This document shows positions 1 to 10,136 of a stretch of 64,000 nucleotides of DNA, piece by piece; within the stretch, counting starts at the first letter, position 1; the number at the start of each line of letters is the position of its first letter. The notes under the pieces were generated by a model. It made no database searches, was not told where the DNA came from, and worked only from the letters and a program-made list of their open reading frames with translations. The translations under genes were made by a program, and so were the position numbers. Origin of the DNA: Lucinisca nassula (Eukaryota > Mollusca > Bivalvia > Lucinida > Lucinidae); assembly GCA_963580285.1 (NCBI GenBank), contig OY757013.1, positions 135,653,027-135,717,026 of the forward strand, written 5' to 3'.

Positions 1-1235
1 AATAACTTAGTACCGAATCTAATATAAATATTGTCAAGTAGAAAGGTGAGGGCATCACACACTTTCTGACATGACCAAAGTGTATAATTCTTATGCTCTT
101 TAGAAGTGAAAAATGCATTTCTGACATTACATGCAAGATAGAGAGAATCTTCTCTGTGAAAAGCCCATTCAATTAAATCATTAAGCTTTTCTTTTATACG
201 ATTATGAGGAAGTGTAGTGTAAAGTGTGGAAAAATCGTAGGTAGACAGACTAGAAGCACGAAAATGTCTAGATTTCAATTTATTTAAAACCTCATTCAGA
301 TTTCTTCCTGATCTTTCAAAGACTTTATCACAATATTTAATTACATGCGTTTTAATAGCAGTAAGACAGGAAGTTAATAATTTAGAAAGTTCAGTGGTAG
401 TGCAAAGGCCTGGAATTTGCAATAAACCGTGCTTTGTAAGGTTTTTATGAAGTTTTGGTAACCAGTATAGCGTAGGAAGCTTGTCTTGGCCTTCGTTAAC
501 ACACACAGCAAACTTGGTGGCTGAAAGACAAACATGTTTATCTACTATAGCTCTCTCTTCAGCTAAAGGCTGAAGTTCATAGGCCTTAGTACCACCAAGC
601 TCCTGCTTAAGCGTGTTAACATAGTGGAGCCGTCACACAACGACGACGTTGTTAGCGGCCTTGTCTGCAGGGGCCAAAACAAACTTCTTATGAAATTCTT
701 GAATACCTAGTTTAAGATGACGTAAAGACGTCTTGGGCTTAGGAGGTAATAAGTTAGTATTTTGAGAATATAAAGAAATGCGTTTATTCACTAGTTTTAG
801 AATGCTAAGTTTCCAGTCCTTAAGGGCTTTATGCTCAACATACTCTCGCTTACACCATCGATTACCGAATTCATTCAAGGAAGCAGCGATTTCATCTCTG
901 CATTTACTGAAATCAATTTTAGAAGGAAACCGATATTTCGGTCCTTTAGAATTTATATTCCTTATCCTAGAGTCAGGAATAATTTTCAAATTGCCAGTAA
1001 TTACATGACCAGCAGCAGGATAGCAATACTTTGAGTTTTTACAATCACATGAATCAGGAGTATTAGTATCAATATCAAGATCTGAAACAAGTTTATTGAA
1101 ATTAAAAATGATAGATCTAACAGGTTTGTTATATTTATAGCAAATTATAGGTGTTTCAGTATTTTGAAAATAAGCAGGAATGGAAGAAAGCACCGATCTC
1201 TCACGGAAGATACTGGGCAAATCTATAAAATCCAT
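1..1235 (-). pseudogene. Penelope-like element RT, 5' part (runs off the window edge)
   Basis: Minus-strand reading starts MDFIDLPSIF at 1235 and runs to base 1. Visible landmarks are KKFVLAPADKAANNVVVV, then YWLPKLHKN (about 450-425), then STYDFSTLYTTLPH (about 245-205), which fits RT motif A with its catalytic Asp. These are hallmarks I associate with Penelope-like reverse transcriptases. The frame is broken by one nonsense codon, TGA at 631-633, after which the same frame continues as RLHYVNTLKQEL. The stretch just after KLHKN looks like a compensated pair of frameshifts. The first ~75 bases match 40946-41022 almost exactly, so the RT catalytic half seen there should continue to the left of this window. 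Role: copies element RNA into DNA at a target. Family assignment is confident; activity is unlikely with the stop. Confidence 0.85.
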
Positions 1236-1255
1236 ACCCTTATTAATGAAGGATA

Positions 1256-1545
1256 TTTTGAAGAAATGGCGTTGTCCTGTCGTCTTTTAGATTTGATACA
1301 GTTCGTCTTTTCGTGTGTGAATTGCTAATATAATTTCATTTTGGGATAGCTGTTTTCCTTGTTGTGGGAAAGTAACTGTTCTTTGGCTTACCGCATAAAT
1401 GACGTTTTTTTTTTTTTTTTTATTTAAGTGTTTATTTTTTATGGTTGTGTTTTTTTTTTTTTTTTTTTTTTTTTTTCATTTATGGCTTGGTGATTTGAGG
1501 TAATTGTAATGAGTACTGACAATTGCCTTCACTTCTATATGTCGT
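1256..1545 (+). repeat. Diverged PLE 3'-region repeat
   Basis: Old copy of the PLE 3' region: gggatagc, then gtgggaaagtaactgtt, then ttgccttcacttctat in the usual order. Long T tracts (1407-1422, 1450-1476) interrupt it. It lies just upstream of the minus-strand PLE ORF and in the opposite sense, so the PLE has an antisense tail at its 5' side. Confidence 0.6.
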
Positions 1546-1744
1546 CGCTATATTGGTAACCTAAACTTCACAAAATACAAATCACAGTTTATTGCAAATT
1601 TAAGATCTTGTGACACTATTAAACTTTTTATTTTTTGTCGTCATGTCTTAGTGTCGTCAAAAAGCATGCGATTAAGTATTACGACAAAGTATGAACAATA
1701 AGGGAGAAATCAGTTTTGATCTGTTAAAATTCGCATTAGGCTTT

Positions 1745-2050
1745 ATGACCGCATAAAATCAATTTAAGCCCCCAGCTTTTTTATTGATCTTTCCAAGGCG
1801 GTCCTTATGTTGTGTATTATCATTGTTATCGTTCATCTTTGCCATCATGTATTGCTAGTATCGTTTCATTACGGATAGCCGTTTGCCAGTTTGTGATAAA
1901 GTAACTGTCCTTTTGGCTCTTCACTTGTGACGTTTTCATTATTGTGACGTTAGTTTATGTTTGTAATTCTTTCTTTTTGGTAACTTGAATGGGAGGTGTG
2001 TGGTATTTGTATTGATTCCTGATCATTGCCATCACTTCTTTTATAAAACG
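1745..2050 (+). repeat. Diverged PLE 3'-region repeat
   Basis: Recognisable blocks are aaatcaatttaagcccc, tccaaggcggtcctt, gtaactgtccttttggct and cgattcctgatcattgcc-like text ending in cacttctttta. Substitutions are frequent, so this is an old copy. Confidence 0.6.
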
Positions 2051-2194
2051 GGAAATTGTAGAAGTTTAGATTGTATAGAGAACATGCATCTAAATGGGAG
2101 CTGACGGGCCTCTAATCTACTGGTCATGAACTGTCCATCTGGGTCGGGGTTTGACACCTTATATCGAATATAAAATTCTGACATCAGTTACAAT

Positions 2195-2305
2195 TAAGGC
2201 GTAACTATACCAAATTTAGTGACACAGAGGCCTTTTTGATATTTAATCTTCATCAGTGTGTCTCAGCGCCAAAGTTCTGAAACCGAAACGAATGATGGAC
2301 GAGAC
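2195..2305 (-). ncRNA. Hammerhead-ribozyme-like repeat, copy 2 (degenerate)
   Basis: About 105 bases are shared with 35556-35662 in opposite orientation. On the minus strand, stem I is GACACA (2262-2257) paired with TGTGTC (2226-2221). The core CTGATGA (2256-2250) is followed by a weak stem II, AAAA where GAAA is expected, the tetraloop GGCC, then T-C directly before the 3' stem I strand. The 6-bp stem I is perfect. The G12-to-A change predicts an inactive copy. Known biology: hammerhead motifs occur in PLEs and in animal retrozymes. Confidence 0.45.
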
Positions 2306-2475
2306 ACTGCAAACACAGCACAACCCCTCCGATCACACACCGACCGACGTACCTCATGAGACAAGTCAGCTTCAAACTATAACATATCATAAATTTAACA
2401 GGGCAATTTATAATTTTGACGTTAACTACTTTGTTATTTAATTGTATGATCGATTCTTTAATGATAAGAAATGTA

Positions 2476-2575
2476 GGAAGTCCTTATCGTGTCTCAAGGC
2501 CTTATTCCATTTGGTGTCGCTGATTGGAGGTGTGGGTTAATTGTATCGATTCATGATCATTGAATTCACTAATAT
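2476..2575 (+). repeat. PLE 3'-region fragment
   Basis: Only the terminal part of the repeat is present: tttggtgtcgctgattggaggtg-like text, then ttaattgtatcgattcatgatcatt. Fragmentary and old. Confidence 0.55.
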
Positions 2576-3351
2576 TATATATAAAAAATGCGGGGGTACT
2601 CGTTTCAAGTAACGGAAATTTTATTAGCACACGGTTGCTGTTTTTGCATATTTTTTCATTGGTATAGTCGCATTTCTGTTATAAACAGCCATCAGTTTTT
2701 TTTTTGTTTTTTTTTTGCCTCACCATAAATAAGGCAAACTCACCTAGTCTTTCTAACACGTTTAGGTGGCTTTCAATTATTAAATTAATACTTGTCTCGA
2801 GGTTATGGTTTCCTGCCGTTTTCTCAGACATTCAGCTGTTTATTTATTTATTTATTTTATTTTATATTTTTTTTATTATTATTATTTTTTTGTTTGTAAT
2901 ATATATTTTTATCTTCATTGCATTGTTTGGACGGAGAGTTTCGTTCTCTTAAAGTGGTGGTGAGCTCTTTTGTTGTGTAAACCTGAGATACTTGTTAGAC
3001 AAATGGTACCAGATCGCGCTATGGAAAAGGGTATATAAATGTTAGTGTGTTTTGGTTGACGTAATTTCAATTTTAAGTGTTCCTTTGATTTAGACCTTAA
3101 AAAACATAAGTAAATGTTTGTCGAAATAGAAGTTCAAGCATTTATCACGCATAGTTCAAGCATACTGTTGTTATTTTCTTAAATTTGAAAGTTTATTGAA
3201 CTTAGTCGGATTTAAAATCGTAATATGTTAATCAAAATCATATAAGCATGTTCATTTTGGCCAGAGGCTGTCTGTATAAATTTCATGGAAATGACCACTC
3301 ATATAGGATTCTCTTTGTAGGTCACACTTTTCTCTATATACATTGGGTTTA
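2576..3351. other. AT-rich stretch without a recognised feature
   Basis: T-rich runs at 2697-2718 and 2840-2910. A short ORF at 2704-2952 is low-complexity and hydrophobic and is probably chance. No repeat family was recognised. Confidence 0.4.
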
Positions 3352-3620
3352 CATAACGAAAACATGCTTATACAAATACATTATTAAGTTTACCGCCGAA
3401 AAACTAAATCTTTTAGACGAAATATTGTGATATTTTTGGTATTGTTGCTCATAATATAGATTGTGGGTACTCGTTAGAACCAGCGGTTCTAACGAATACC
3501 CACAATTTATATTTTTGAGCAGAAATAAGAAAAGTAAGGTTTACCCCTGTAAACCCCAGTTTTACTGTATGAAAACAGGGTTCAAGTGGGTAAAAATTAT
3601 ATAGGCGTGTTTTCATAATG
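3352..3620 (+). mobile_element. FB foldback MITE, copy 1
   Basis: Non-coding element with ends CATAACGAAAACATGC and GCGTGTTTTCATAATG. The centre is a long snapback, TGTGGGTACTCGTTAGAACC facing its complement, flanked by CTTATTTCTGCTC-type arms. It also carries the internal block taaaccccagtttt. No transposase. The superfamily is not clear because no target duplication is visible. Confidence 0.75.
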
Positions 3621-3955
3621 AGGCTTATAATAACAGCTGAACTATAATTTAATCTTAATGAATCACTGTGCGGAAGAGGGTTTTGCTACTTCAATTGTAG
3701 ATTTGTTTGACGTAAACTTGTGTAAAGCGACTTCGTCACATTATAAGGGCCTTTTGGAAAAGCATGTTTTACAGCCAACAGTACAGACGGATGAAGGGAT
3801 CAGAGAATTTTAGGAAAATAACACACTTTTTGTCTTTGTTGTGTTGGATTTATATCAGGTCCTATTAAGATAGCCAATAGTTCTCGCAATGAGTTTTGTT
3901 ATAAAGAATAAAACATGCCAAATGATGCAATGCATTAGTTCTGAAACATGAAAAT

Positions 3956-4237
3956 CATCACGAAAACACGCCTATGTAATTTTGACCCTCTTGAACTCCC
4001 ATTTTGTATAGTAAAACTGGGGTTTCCGGGGGTGTTCCTTATTTTTCTTATTTCTGCTCTAAAATATACATTGTGGGTACTCGTGAGAACCGCCTCGATG
4101 AGGCGGTTCTAACGAGTGCCCACAATCTGTATTTTGAGCAGAAATAAGAAAAAATATCATAATTTTTCATCATAAAATTTTCATTTTTTGCGGCGATAAA
4201 TGTGGCAATGTATTTGTATAGGCGTGTTTGCGTAATG
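3956..4237 (+). mobile_element. FB foldback MITE, copy 2 (best preserved)
   Basis: A 282-bp element with ends CATCACGAAAACACGCCTAT and ATAGGCGTGTTTGCGTAATG (TIR of about 20 bp). The central palindrome of about 100 bp (4048-4148) comprises two ~50-nt arms meeting at CGCCTCGATGAGGCG. It would extrude as a cruciform or fold as a hairpin RNA. This copy is a good reference for the family. Confidence 0.85.
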
Positions 4238-4777
4238 CCTAGATAGCCTCGTTCAGTGTATTTCGTGTCTTGAAGGTCGTGAAACCGCACGATCCAAAGA
4301 ATACTAAGAGATATTCGGGATCATGATTCGCATTATGATAGGGAAAAAAGCCAACTCGTGCACGTTTCTGTTTTTTTGCTAGCCCAATAATATCATATCA
4401 CGCGAATCTTAGCATGTTTCTTTTAAAACTAATAGTTTCTGATTGCATCACCTGGGCTTCAGATCAAATTAGATTGTTTTAGATCCTAGCTCTAATACAA
4501 AGATACGTGACAAACATACAGTTGGATCGGTGTGTGGATTGAGTAAGGCGCGTGAATATGAACATATCGCATTTTCAAGAAAACGCGTTATTTTATTTTA
4601 TATGTAGTAGTCAAACCAATGCATATCTGAAACAAAATAATTTGATATATATTTTCACATTGTGAAAAATAACATGACCGTAATTTTTCACACAAGCAGC
4701 GCGGACTTTTTTTTCGGACTACTCATGATGTCATTAGTAGGCTGTTATATTTGATTGTTCCTTTTTCTGGTCATTTT

Positions 4778-5077
4778 GTTTGTTTGATTTAAGGTTTAAC
4801 GTCCCCGTCAACCCTAAAGGTCATTTGGGAGACGTTGCTTCCAATTTGGTGGGTCTTTTACCCGACAATGAGATGAATTGACTTCCCAAGCCCTGTCGCC
4901 CAATGAAACCAATAGGATTTATTAGCATGGATGGTCCGCCTCGCACCGCGGTTCCTGTACAGACTTAGATCCTCTAAGCGGTTTACCAGTACTAGTGTGC
5001 GGGCCGGATTCAGCTCTGCGTGGAAGCATCAGGCAGCCCATATATTTCTTCAAGCCCCTTTCGGTGGGATCATCTAT
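4778..5077 (-). mobile_element. SINE-A copy 1
   Basis: About 300-bp short interspersed repeat. In sense (minus) it starts near GGGGCTTGAAGAAATATATG, contains GTACTGGTAAACCGCTTAGAG and CAATGTCGGGTAAAAGTCC, and ends GACGTTAAACCTCAAATCAAACAAAC. The tail matches other SINEs here and the LINE 3' end. The head is not obviously tRNA, so calling it a SINE rests on size, tail and target duplications seen in another copy (46045). Confidence 0.75.
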
Positions 5078-5694
5078 ATTATAAGAATCGTATATGGGTG
5101 GGAGGGGGGGGGGGATGGAAAAATCCGTCCAGAGGGACACTGTCCGGCATCATGAGGCTTGCCGAGTGATGCCGGACAGTGATCCCGAGGGATGGATTTT
5201 TCTATCCACCTTTCACATCCATTTTGGCTTCTTTTTCTTGCATGTCTTCCATTTCTTAGCGCGTATTTTTAATGCTGCAGTCACTTCGGTTACCAAGGAC
5301 CGCCATATTGTGTTGACACTGCAGGAATGTTTAGTGACGTCACGTAACGTCATGAGACAACAACATTAACGACGGCGCGTACGAGGTCGTAATCAACCAG
5401 TGCATTTATCAAACACGCATTTGTATTCGATTTTGGGTGGGAACACCAGGGTCAGAACATAAAATTTCTATCCCATGGTAAAATCACGGATTTCCTTGTC
5501 TGGTGTGCAAGAAATAACGGTCTGCGCCTCTACGCTCCTAAAAGGGAGTTTCTTGGAATAGTGTTTAGCTCATTTTTCTTGCACGACCCTTCAAATAGAG
5601 TGACTGGGCACCGTTATGCGTTGGTACATTCGGATTTATATGGTGTATATCTGGATCCTATGGATACCGAAACTTGCAAATATTATTTATAATA
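5078..5694 (+). repeat. Palindrome-bearing repeat E, copy 1, with protein remnant
   Basis: Shares text with 34185-34589, from ttataagaat through the palindrome and on to tctggtgtgca. The palindrome (5114-5203) pairs AAATCCGTCC...CACTGTCCGGCATCA with its complement. Downstream are CRE-like TGACGTCAC sites near 5335. From about 5409 a reading frame ends at a TAA near 5693. It includes ITDFLVWCARNNGLRLY, LGIVFSSFFLHDPSNR and ALVHSDLYGVYLDPMD, and looks like real protein sequence rather than noise. An upstream portion, EVVINQCIYQTR, is in another frame and also appears in the second copy. I do not recognise the protein. Confidence 0.5.
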
Positions 5695-5987
5695 TAAGAT
5701 CTATCAAACTTCACAAAAATAAATAAATTTCATCTTTCGCACTCGTTATTATTTATTTTTCAAACACACTTTGGTATTCACCTAAATCGAATAATTGTTG
5801 TTCTCTATTTCCTTTATCCAATAAATGTGATTCTTGCGTACGACTCTTCCTGCAAACGTAATTACCAAATAAAAGAAATCTATAACATGGTTTACACGGG
5901 TTATTTGGGAAACATTAAGCAAGTTACGATCATCAATCAGTTGCTCTAAGCGGAAAATCAAACTCAGCCTTCTTTCATTTTTTTTTT

Positions 5988-7243
5988 TTGTCTAAATCGG
6001 GGCGTAGGTGCAGCTGGGTAAAATCGATTTAAGCCCCCCCAGTGGAATTCGTTTCACTGACCATTCCAAGGCGGTTCTTCTGTCGAGTTTTATTTTTGTT
6101 ATGTTTTGTCTTTGATTGTGTGTTTCTTTGTATTATACTCAGTCAAAAAAGTAACTATACCAACTTTCGGGTGAAACTCACTAGATATCTGGCAGCTATT
6201 TAGCTAAATTCGGCTGTAGACATTTATATCGGACGTTTAGCTAGAGAATGCTTAACGTTTTATTTGTCCATACCTTTCTGCTCCAGTATTGTCTTCCAAT
6301 ATGTGCCTAGAAAGATTTTGGTAGAAAATGGAACTTGCGCATGCGCAGAAAGTTCTTTTTTGTCTAAGATGGAAGACAATATTCCCTGAACATCGAATAA
6401 CACTTTACTTTTACAATATCTCATGATCTCGCATTATAAGCGAGGTTTTAATTTGTGAAATTCCAAATTATCGCCCTTGCAATTAAATATATAGCAATTT
6501 TCGAACTGCTGAAATTTTTATTCCTGTCAATAATTTTTTGCCATTTTTTCAAAAAACGCTTTGTGTTCACCATTGCTGTTCATCATGACGGTAAAAAATA
6601 CAGAAAATTCATGTACCATGTAGTGATATCGATTGCGATTTTCTATGGAGTTCCCATTGAAAGCAGCATTTGCACACAACTTCTAAGAATTGGAGGTCAA
6701 TATGTGATAGCCTGTTTCTCGAAACTGATGGAACTAAAGTTCCAAATCTTTTGTGAATAGACGCAAATGGTATCTAAAGAAATGGCACATGTATCACATT
6801 TTAGAAATGTAGGGTACAGGGAAATTTTGTGATGTTAAATCATAGCATGTTTTAATGATTTTTCTCTGCGAAAATGACACAGTGATCCCTTGGGTGTTTA
6901 AAGCAATAGTCTACGATGATGTGTTTACGAAAACATAAACGAATGATGCTTTTGCACGGAAAAAATGAGTCTTCTTATCAAAACATAACAAGCTTTGTGT
7001 AGTTTTTATTTGAAGTAGCTATAGTAACAGAAGCAATTTTAGGTAAAGGAACTTTTTTGACTGAGTATATTTTGTTTTGGATAGCCAGTTGGACATTTGT
7101 GGGGAAAGTAACTGTCTTTTTGGCTTCCACTATTGATGTTTCCATTAGGGTCTGGTTATTTCATGTTTGTGTTTGTTTTCCCTTTGGTTTCATTGCTGGG
7201 AGCGGTGGGTTAATTGTATCGATTCCCTTCACCTCTATTTTTC
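5988..7243 (+). repeat. PLE 3'-region repeat, split by a TIR element
   Basis: Left half 5988-6137 carries aaaatcgatttaagcccccc and ttccaaggcggttcttctgt. Right half 7066-7243 resumes with ttttgttttggatagccag and ends gggttaattgtatcgattcc. The gap is the 928-bp element at 6138-7065. Rejoining the halves gives the order seen in unbroken copies, which confirms the insertion. Confidence 0.85.
6138..7065. mobile_element. 928-bp non-autonomous TIR element with TA target duplication
   Basis: Ends are CTCAGTCAAAAAAGT and ACTTTTTTGACTGAG, perfect inverted repeats of 15 bp. TA lies on both sides (6136-6137, 7066-7067). TA duplication points to the Tc1/mariner group or another TA-targeting superfamily. 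The only ORF (6455-6760, 101 codons) is hydrophobic and lacks transposase motifs, so the element must move in trans. The insertion interrupts a PLE tail and is therefore younger than it. Confidence 0.85.
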
Positions 7244-7336
7244 TTATCCACATGGTCAGAATACAACCATTATCTGCAAGAATGGAACAATTTCGCGCAC
7301 AATAAGCTCAACAAAACACACCTATATTATTTGGAC

Positions 7337-7792
7337 CGCCTTCAAAGTAGAAGCGGAGGCAATGATCAGGAATCGTTACTATTAACCCACAGCTCTCATC
7401 AAAGACACCGAAAGGAAAGAAACACAAACATGAAACAACAGACCCTATTGGAAACATCAACTGCGGAAAGCCAAAAGGACAGTTACTTTCCCTCAAAATG
7501 GCCAATAGGCTATCCAAAATAAATAATATAAGCGACACAAACACCCAAAGACAAACCATAAGAAAAATAAACCGCGACAGAAGAACCGCCTTGGAACGGT
7601 CAGCGGACACGAATTCCACTGGGGGGCTTAAATCGATTTTACGTGGCCACAATCATCGCCCTTACTTCCGTCGCGATTTAGACAAATAGTTTGTTCAGTC
7701 CGCATGAAGGCCTCCAATCTCGCCAGTGCAACATCTCCGTGAACACAAAAATCAAACAACCACATAGATGAAACAACGGCGAGGACTCGACA
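7337..7792 (-). repeat. PLE 3'-region repeat (5'-truncated copy)
   Basis: Inverted copy running from gaagcggaggcaatgatcagg to ggcgaggactcgacagc. It lies tail-to-tail with 5988-7243. Contains the conserved cttaaatcgattttacgtgg and acttccgtcgcgatttagac blocks. ORFs on both strands here are shadows of this repeat. Confidence 0.85.
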
Positions 7793-7796
7793 GCAA

Positions 7797-7905
7797 TCCC
7801 ACTTTTATATAGTATAACTGGGGTCTACTAGGGTATACAATAGTTTTCATATTTCTGCTCAGAAACATAGATTGTGGGTACTCGTTAGAATCGCCTCGCC
7901 AAGTG
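7797..7905 (+). repeat. FB MITE half element
   Basis: Internal arm only: tataactggggtctac, catatttctgctcagaaac, then attgtgggtactcgttagaatcgcctcg. It stops at the hairpin centre, as expected if one arm was lost at the palindrome tip. Confidence 0.65.
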
Positions 7906-8630
7906 CTTCCCAGATAGCATTTTATGTTTCTTATTACTGCTAATACTTGCTTGGATACTCGTAGAATACATTTATTAATGCAGATCTAAGGATCATTCAC
8001 AATATATTAGCCTAACTGAAATAACGCAAATAATAAAAAATTGTTGTTTTTGTTTAGCTATGAACAATATATGGTCAGAATGACTCAGAAATGTAAACTA
8101 GCATACCTCGTATAACAATTTGATGTTATCACTCACATTCGGTAACAATAATTTAGATCAATATGGTGACCTGAAATGGTCATCTGTAGCAATCCCCTGT
8201 GACCTGCTTTGAAGCTGTAAGCCAACCGGTAGAAACATCTAACGATATGGTAGATGGGCAGCGAATTTTTTCTGGCGAGTATAAAGTTTCTTCGTCTGAC
8301 AAATGAGGACAGATCAGTTCATTTGGATTGGCGTTTATATTCATACGACTTCTGCGTCTTTGTGTGACGAACTATGCACATTTTACAAACAAAACTTGAC
8401 AAAATGGCACGATCTACCGGCTCTACCGAGGTTACAAATGCAGACAAACTCTTCTCTTCCGACCCCATTATGGCCTGTCCGAAAGTGGTATTGAAGACCA
8501 CTTTTGATCAAGTCCAAAAGCACTCTCTTACGAAAGGACACCGGATGTTGTAAACGAAATAATGACAGTCTAATTGAAACATTTTAAGTTTTATTTTAAG
8601 TTTGTTATTCAGAAAGTTCTTTATTTTAGC
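7906..8630. other. Unannotated unique-looking sequence
   Basis: No repeat family or credible gene seen. Short ORFs at 8303-8494 (+) and 8319-8501 (-) overlap on opposite strands and show no recognisable motif. Confidence 0.3.
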
Positions 8631-8631
8631 T

Positions 8632-8905
8632 GGTCTTAATCGGGTAATGTCACTGCACAACGGTTAATTTTGACAGCGAAATTTCACTGCACAGCGCCAA
8701 ATTTTAATAGCGAAATTGTTCTGCATAGCACCAAATTTTAATAGATAAATTTCACTGCACAGCCTATTTTAATCATCGAAATCTCTCTGCACAACGGCTA
8801 GTTTTAATAGCAGAATTTCAATGTGCAACGACGAATTTTAATAACAGATTACCACTTTTCAAAGGACAATTTTAATAGCTGAATTTCACTGTGCAATGGA
8901 TGCAG
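8632..8905 (+). repeat. Short-period minisatellite (TTTCACTGCACA type)
   Basis: About seven degenerate units of 35-42 bases, each with aattttaatagcgaaatttcactgcacagcg-like text in two halves: attttaatagc, then aatttcactgcacagcg. Related units recur near 9163-9210 and 17075-17215. Confidence 0.75.
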
Positions 8906-9159
8906 AGGGCACCCAAAAAAGTTTGTCAATAATAAGATTCCGTAGTTTTATCGTATGTATTTCTGATAACGCTTCATTGCACTTAAATACCGTTTGAAAT
9001 AGCTACCGAGAACAGGTTATGTCTTGCAAATTGCTTTTATAATGACCGAGACATGCCACATTAAATTACATGCAGTCATTTACACTGGCCAATTTACGAA
9101 TGACACTGTAAAATGGATAGAAAGGCTGAATTTCCCAGCTATATTAAATGCCGTGTTAG

Positions 9160-9240
9160 ACTGGTCTTAATCGGGTAATTTCACTGCACAACGGCAAAGG
9201 ACGGGTTACAGTTTTCTATTGCAAAGTGCCTACTAAAGAT
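9160..9240 (+). repeat. Outlying unit of the TTTCACTGCACA repeat
   Basis: Contains ggtcttaatcgggtaatttcactgcacaacgg, a near copy of 8632-8672, followed by aaggacgggttacag. The latter is found inverted at 17073-17088. Confidence 0.6.
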
Positions 9241-9913
9241 CTAATTCTTGAAGTCAACAAAAACTGATCAAAAGACACTCATATAGTGACCAAATATATG
9301 TTGTTTAGTGGACAAATATTTACTTTTTCATCCGCATGTGTTTTCGTAACAAAATTTCCGGTTGAATACATGAACTGCTGGTCATGTGTAACATTGCGCC
9401 TATGGAAAAGTGAAGACCCCTGTGGTGTCCAAAAGAAAATTGCATGGTCATTCACATTATTAACAAGAGAAAACTACACACCAATTTATTTCAGAAACAA
9501 TAATGCTTTCAAAAATGCTGATGTTTTGGCTGTTAACGATGTGGAGGATGTTGAAAAATAAATTTTTATCGAAAAAATAAGGTGCGAAAATCAATGTAAT
9601 CAAAGTACTGTGCATACTCGCACAAGAAAAAGTCAATATAGTCTATATACTCAGAAGGACAGCGGTTGGCCATCTGTATGAGCTCGACCACCATTCCTTA
9701 CTGGGCAAACGGGAATGCTTTTCATTGATGAATTAAAGGACTATCATGTAACTGCTGTCACCACAAACTTCAACCAGTTTATCAAATGGCGCAATCCAGG
9801 TTGCTTCGGATCGGTCGACAGCGACCGTACCAAAGCCAGCGCCGCATGCAAAAGAGAAACTCGACTCAGGTCGAACTAATAAGGGATCGGAAGATCCGAT
9901 CAAAAAACATCAA

Positions 9914-10108
9914 TTGTCTCAAAAACAGACAGACAGACAACGTAAAATGGAAAGAGACAATATAAAATTCCAGAACAGATTCGGATCTTTGAGTGACAGT
10001 GATATGGAGTTTGAAACTCCATCATCACCAAGCCGCAATAACAGATCGAGGTCAGCAACACCACGAGCTGGTGGTAGCAGATCTATATCACCAATTGCAG
10101 CTCCATAA
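9914..10108 (+). pseudogene. LINE ORF1 C-terminal remnant
   Basis: The frame opens at a TTG codon, not ATG, so the real start is probably upstream and lost. Visible sequence includes NRFGSLSDSDMEFETPSSPS then a Ser/Arg-rich tail RSRSATPRAGGSRS. Low-complexity basic tails are common in RNA-binding ORF1 proteins. It ends 28 bases before the ORF2 ATG at 10137, as in bicistronic LINEs. Confidence 0.6.
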
Positions 10109-10136
10109 TAGTTTCTAGTCTTAATCTCTTCATAAA

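Noticed and set aside
3461..3505. CRISPR-like repeats from recurring GTGGGTACTCGTTAGAACC
   Set aside because: The word recurs in dispersed FB elements kilobases apart and as inverted arms, not as direct repeats with spacers.
6455..6760. 101-codon ORF inside the 928-bp element as a transposase
   Set aside because: No catalytic triad or helix-turn-helix; composition is hydrophobic.
9286..9561. 91-codon ORF before the LINE
   Set aside because: No recognisable motif and no repeated copy; support is insufficient to call a gene.
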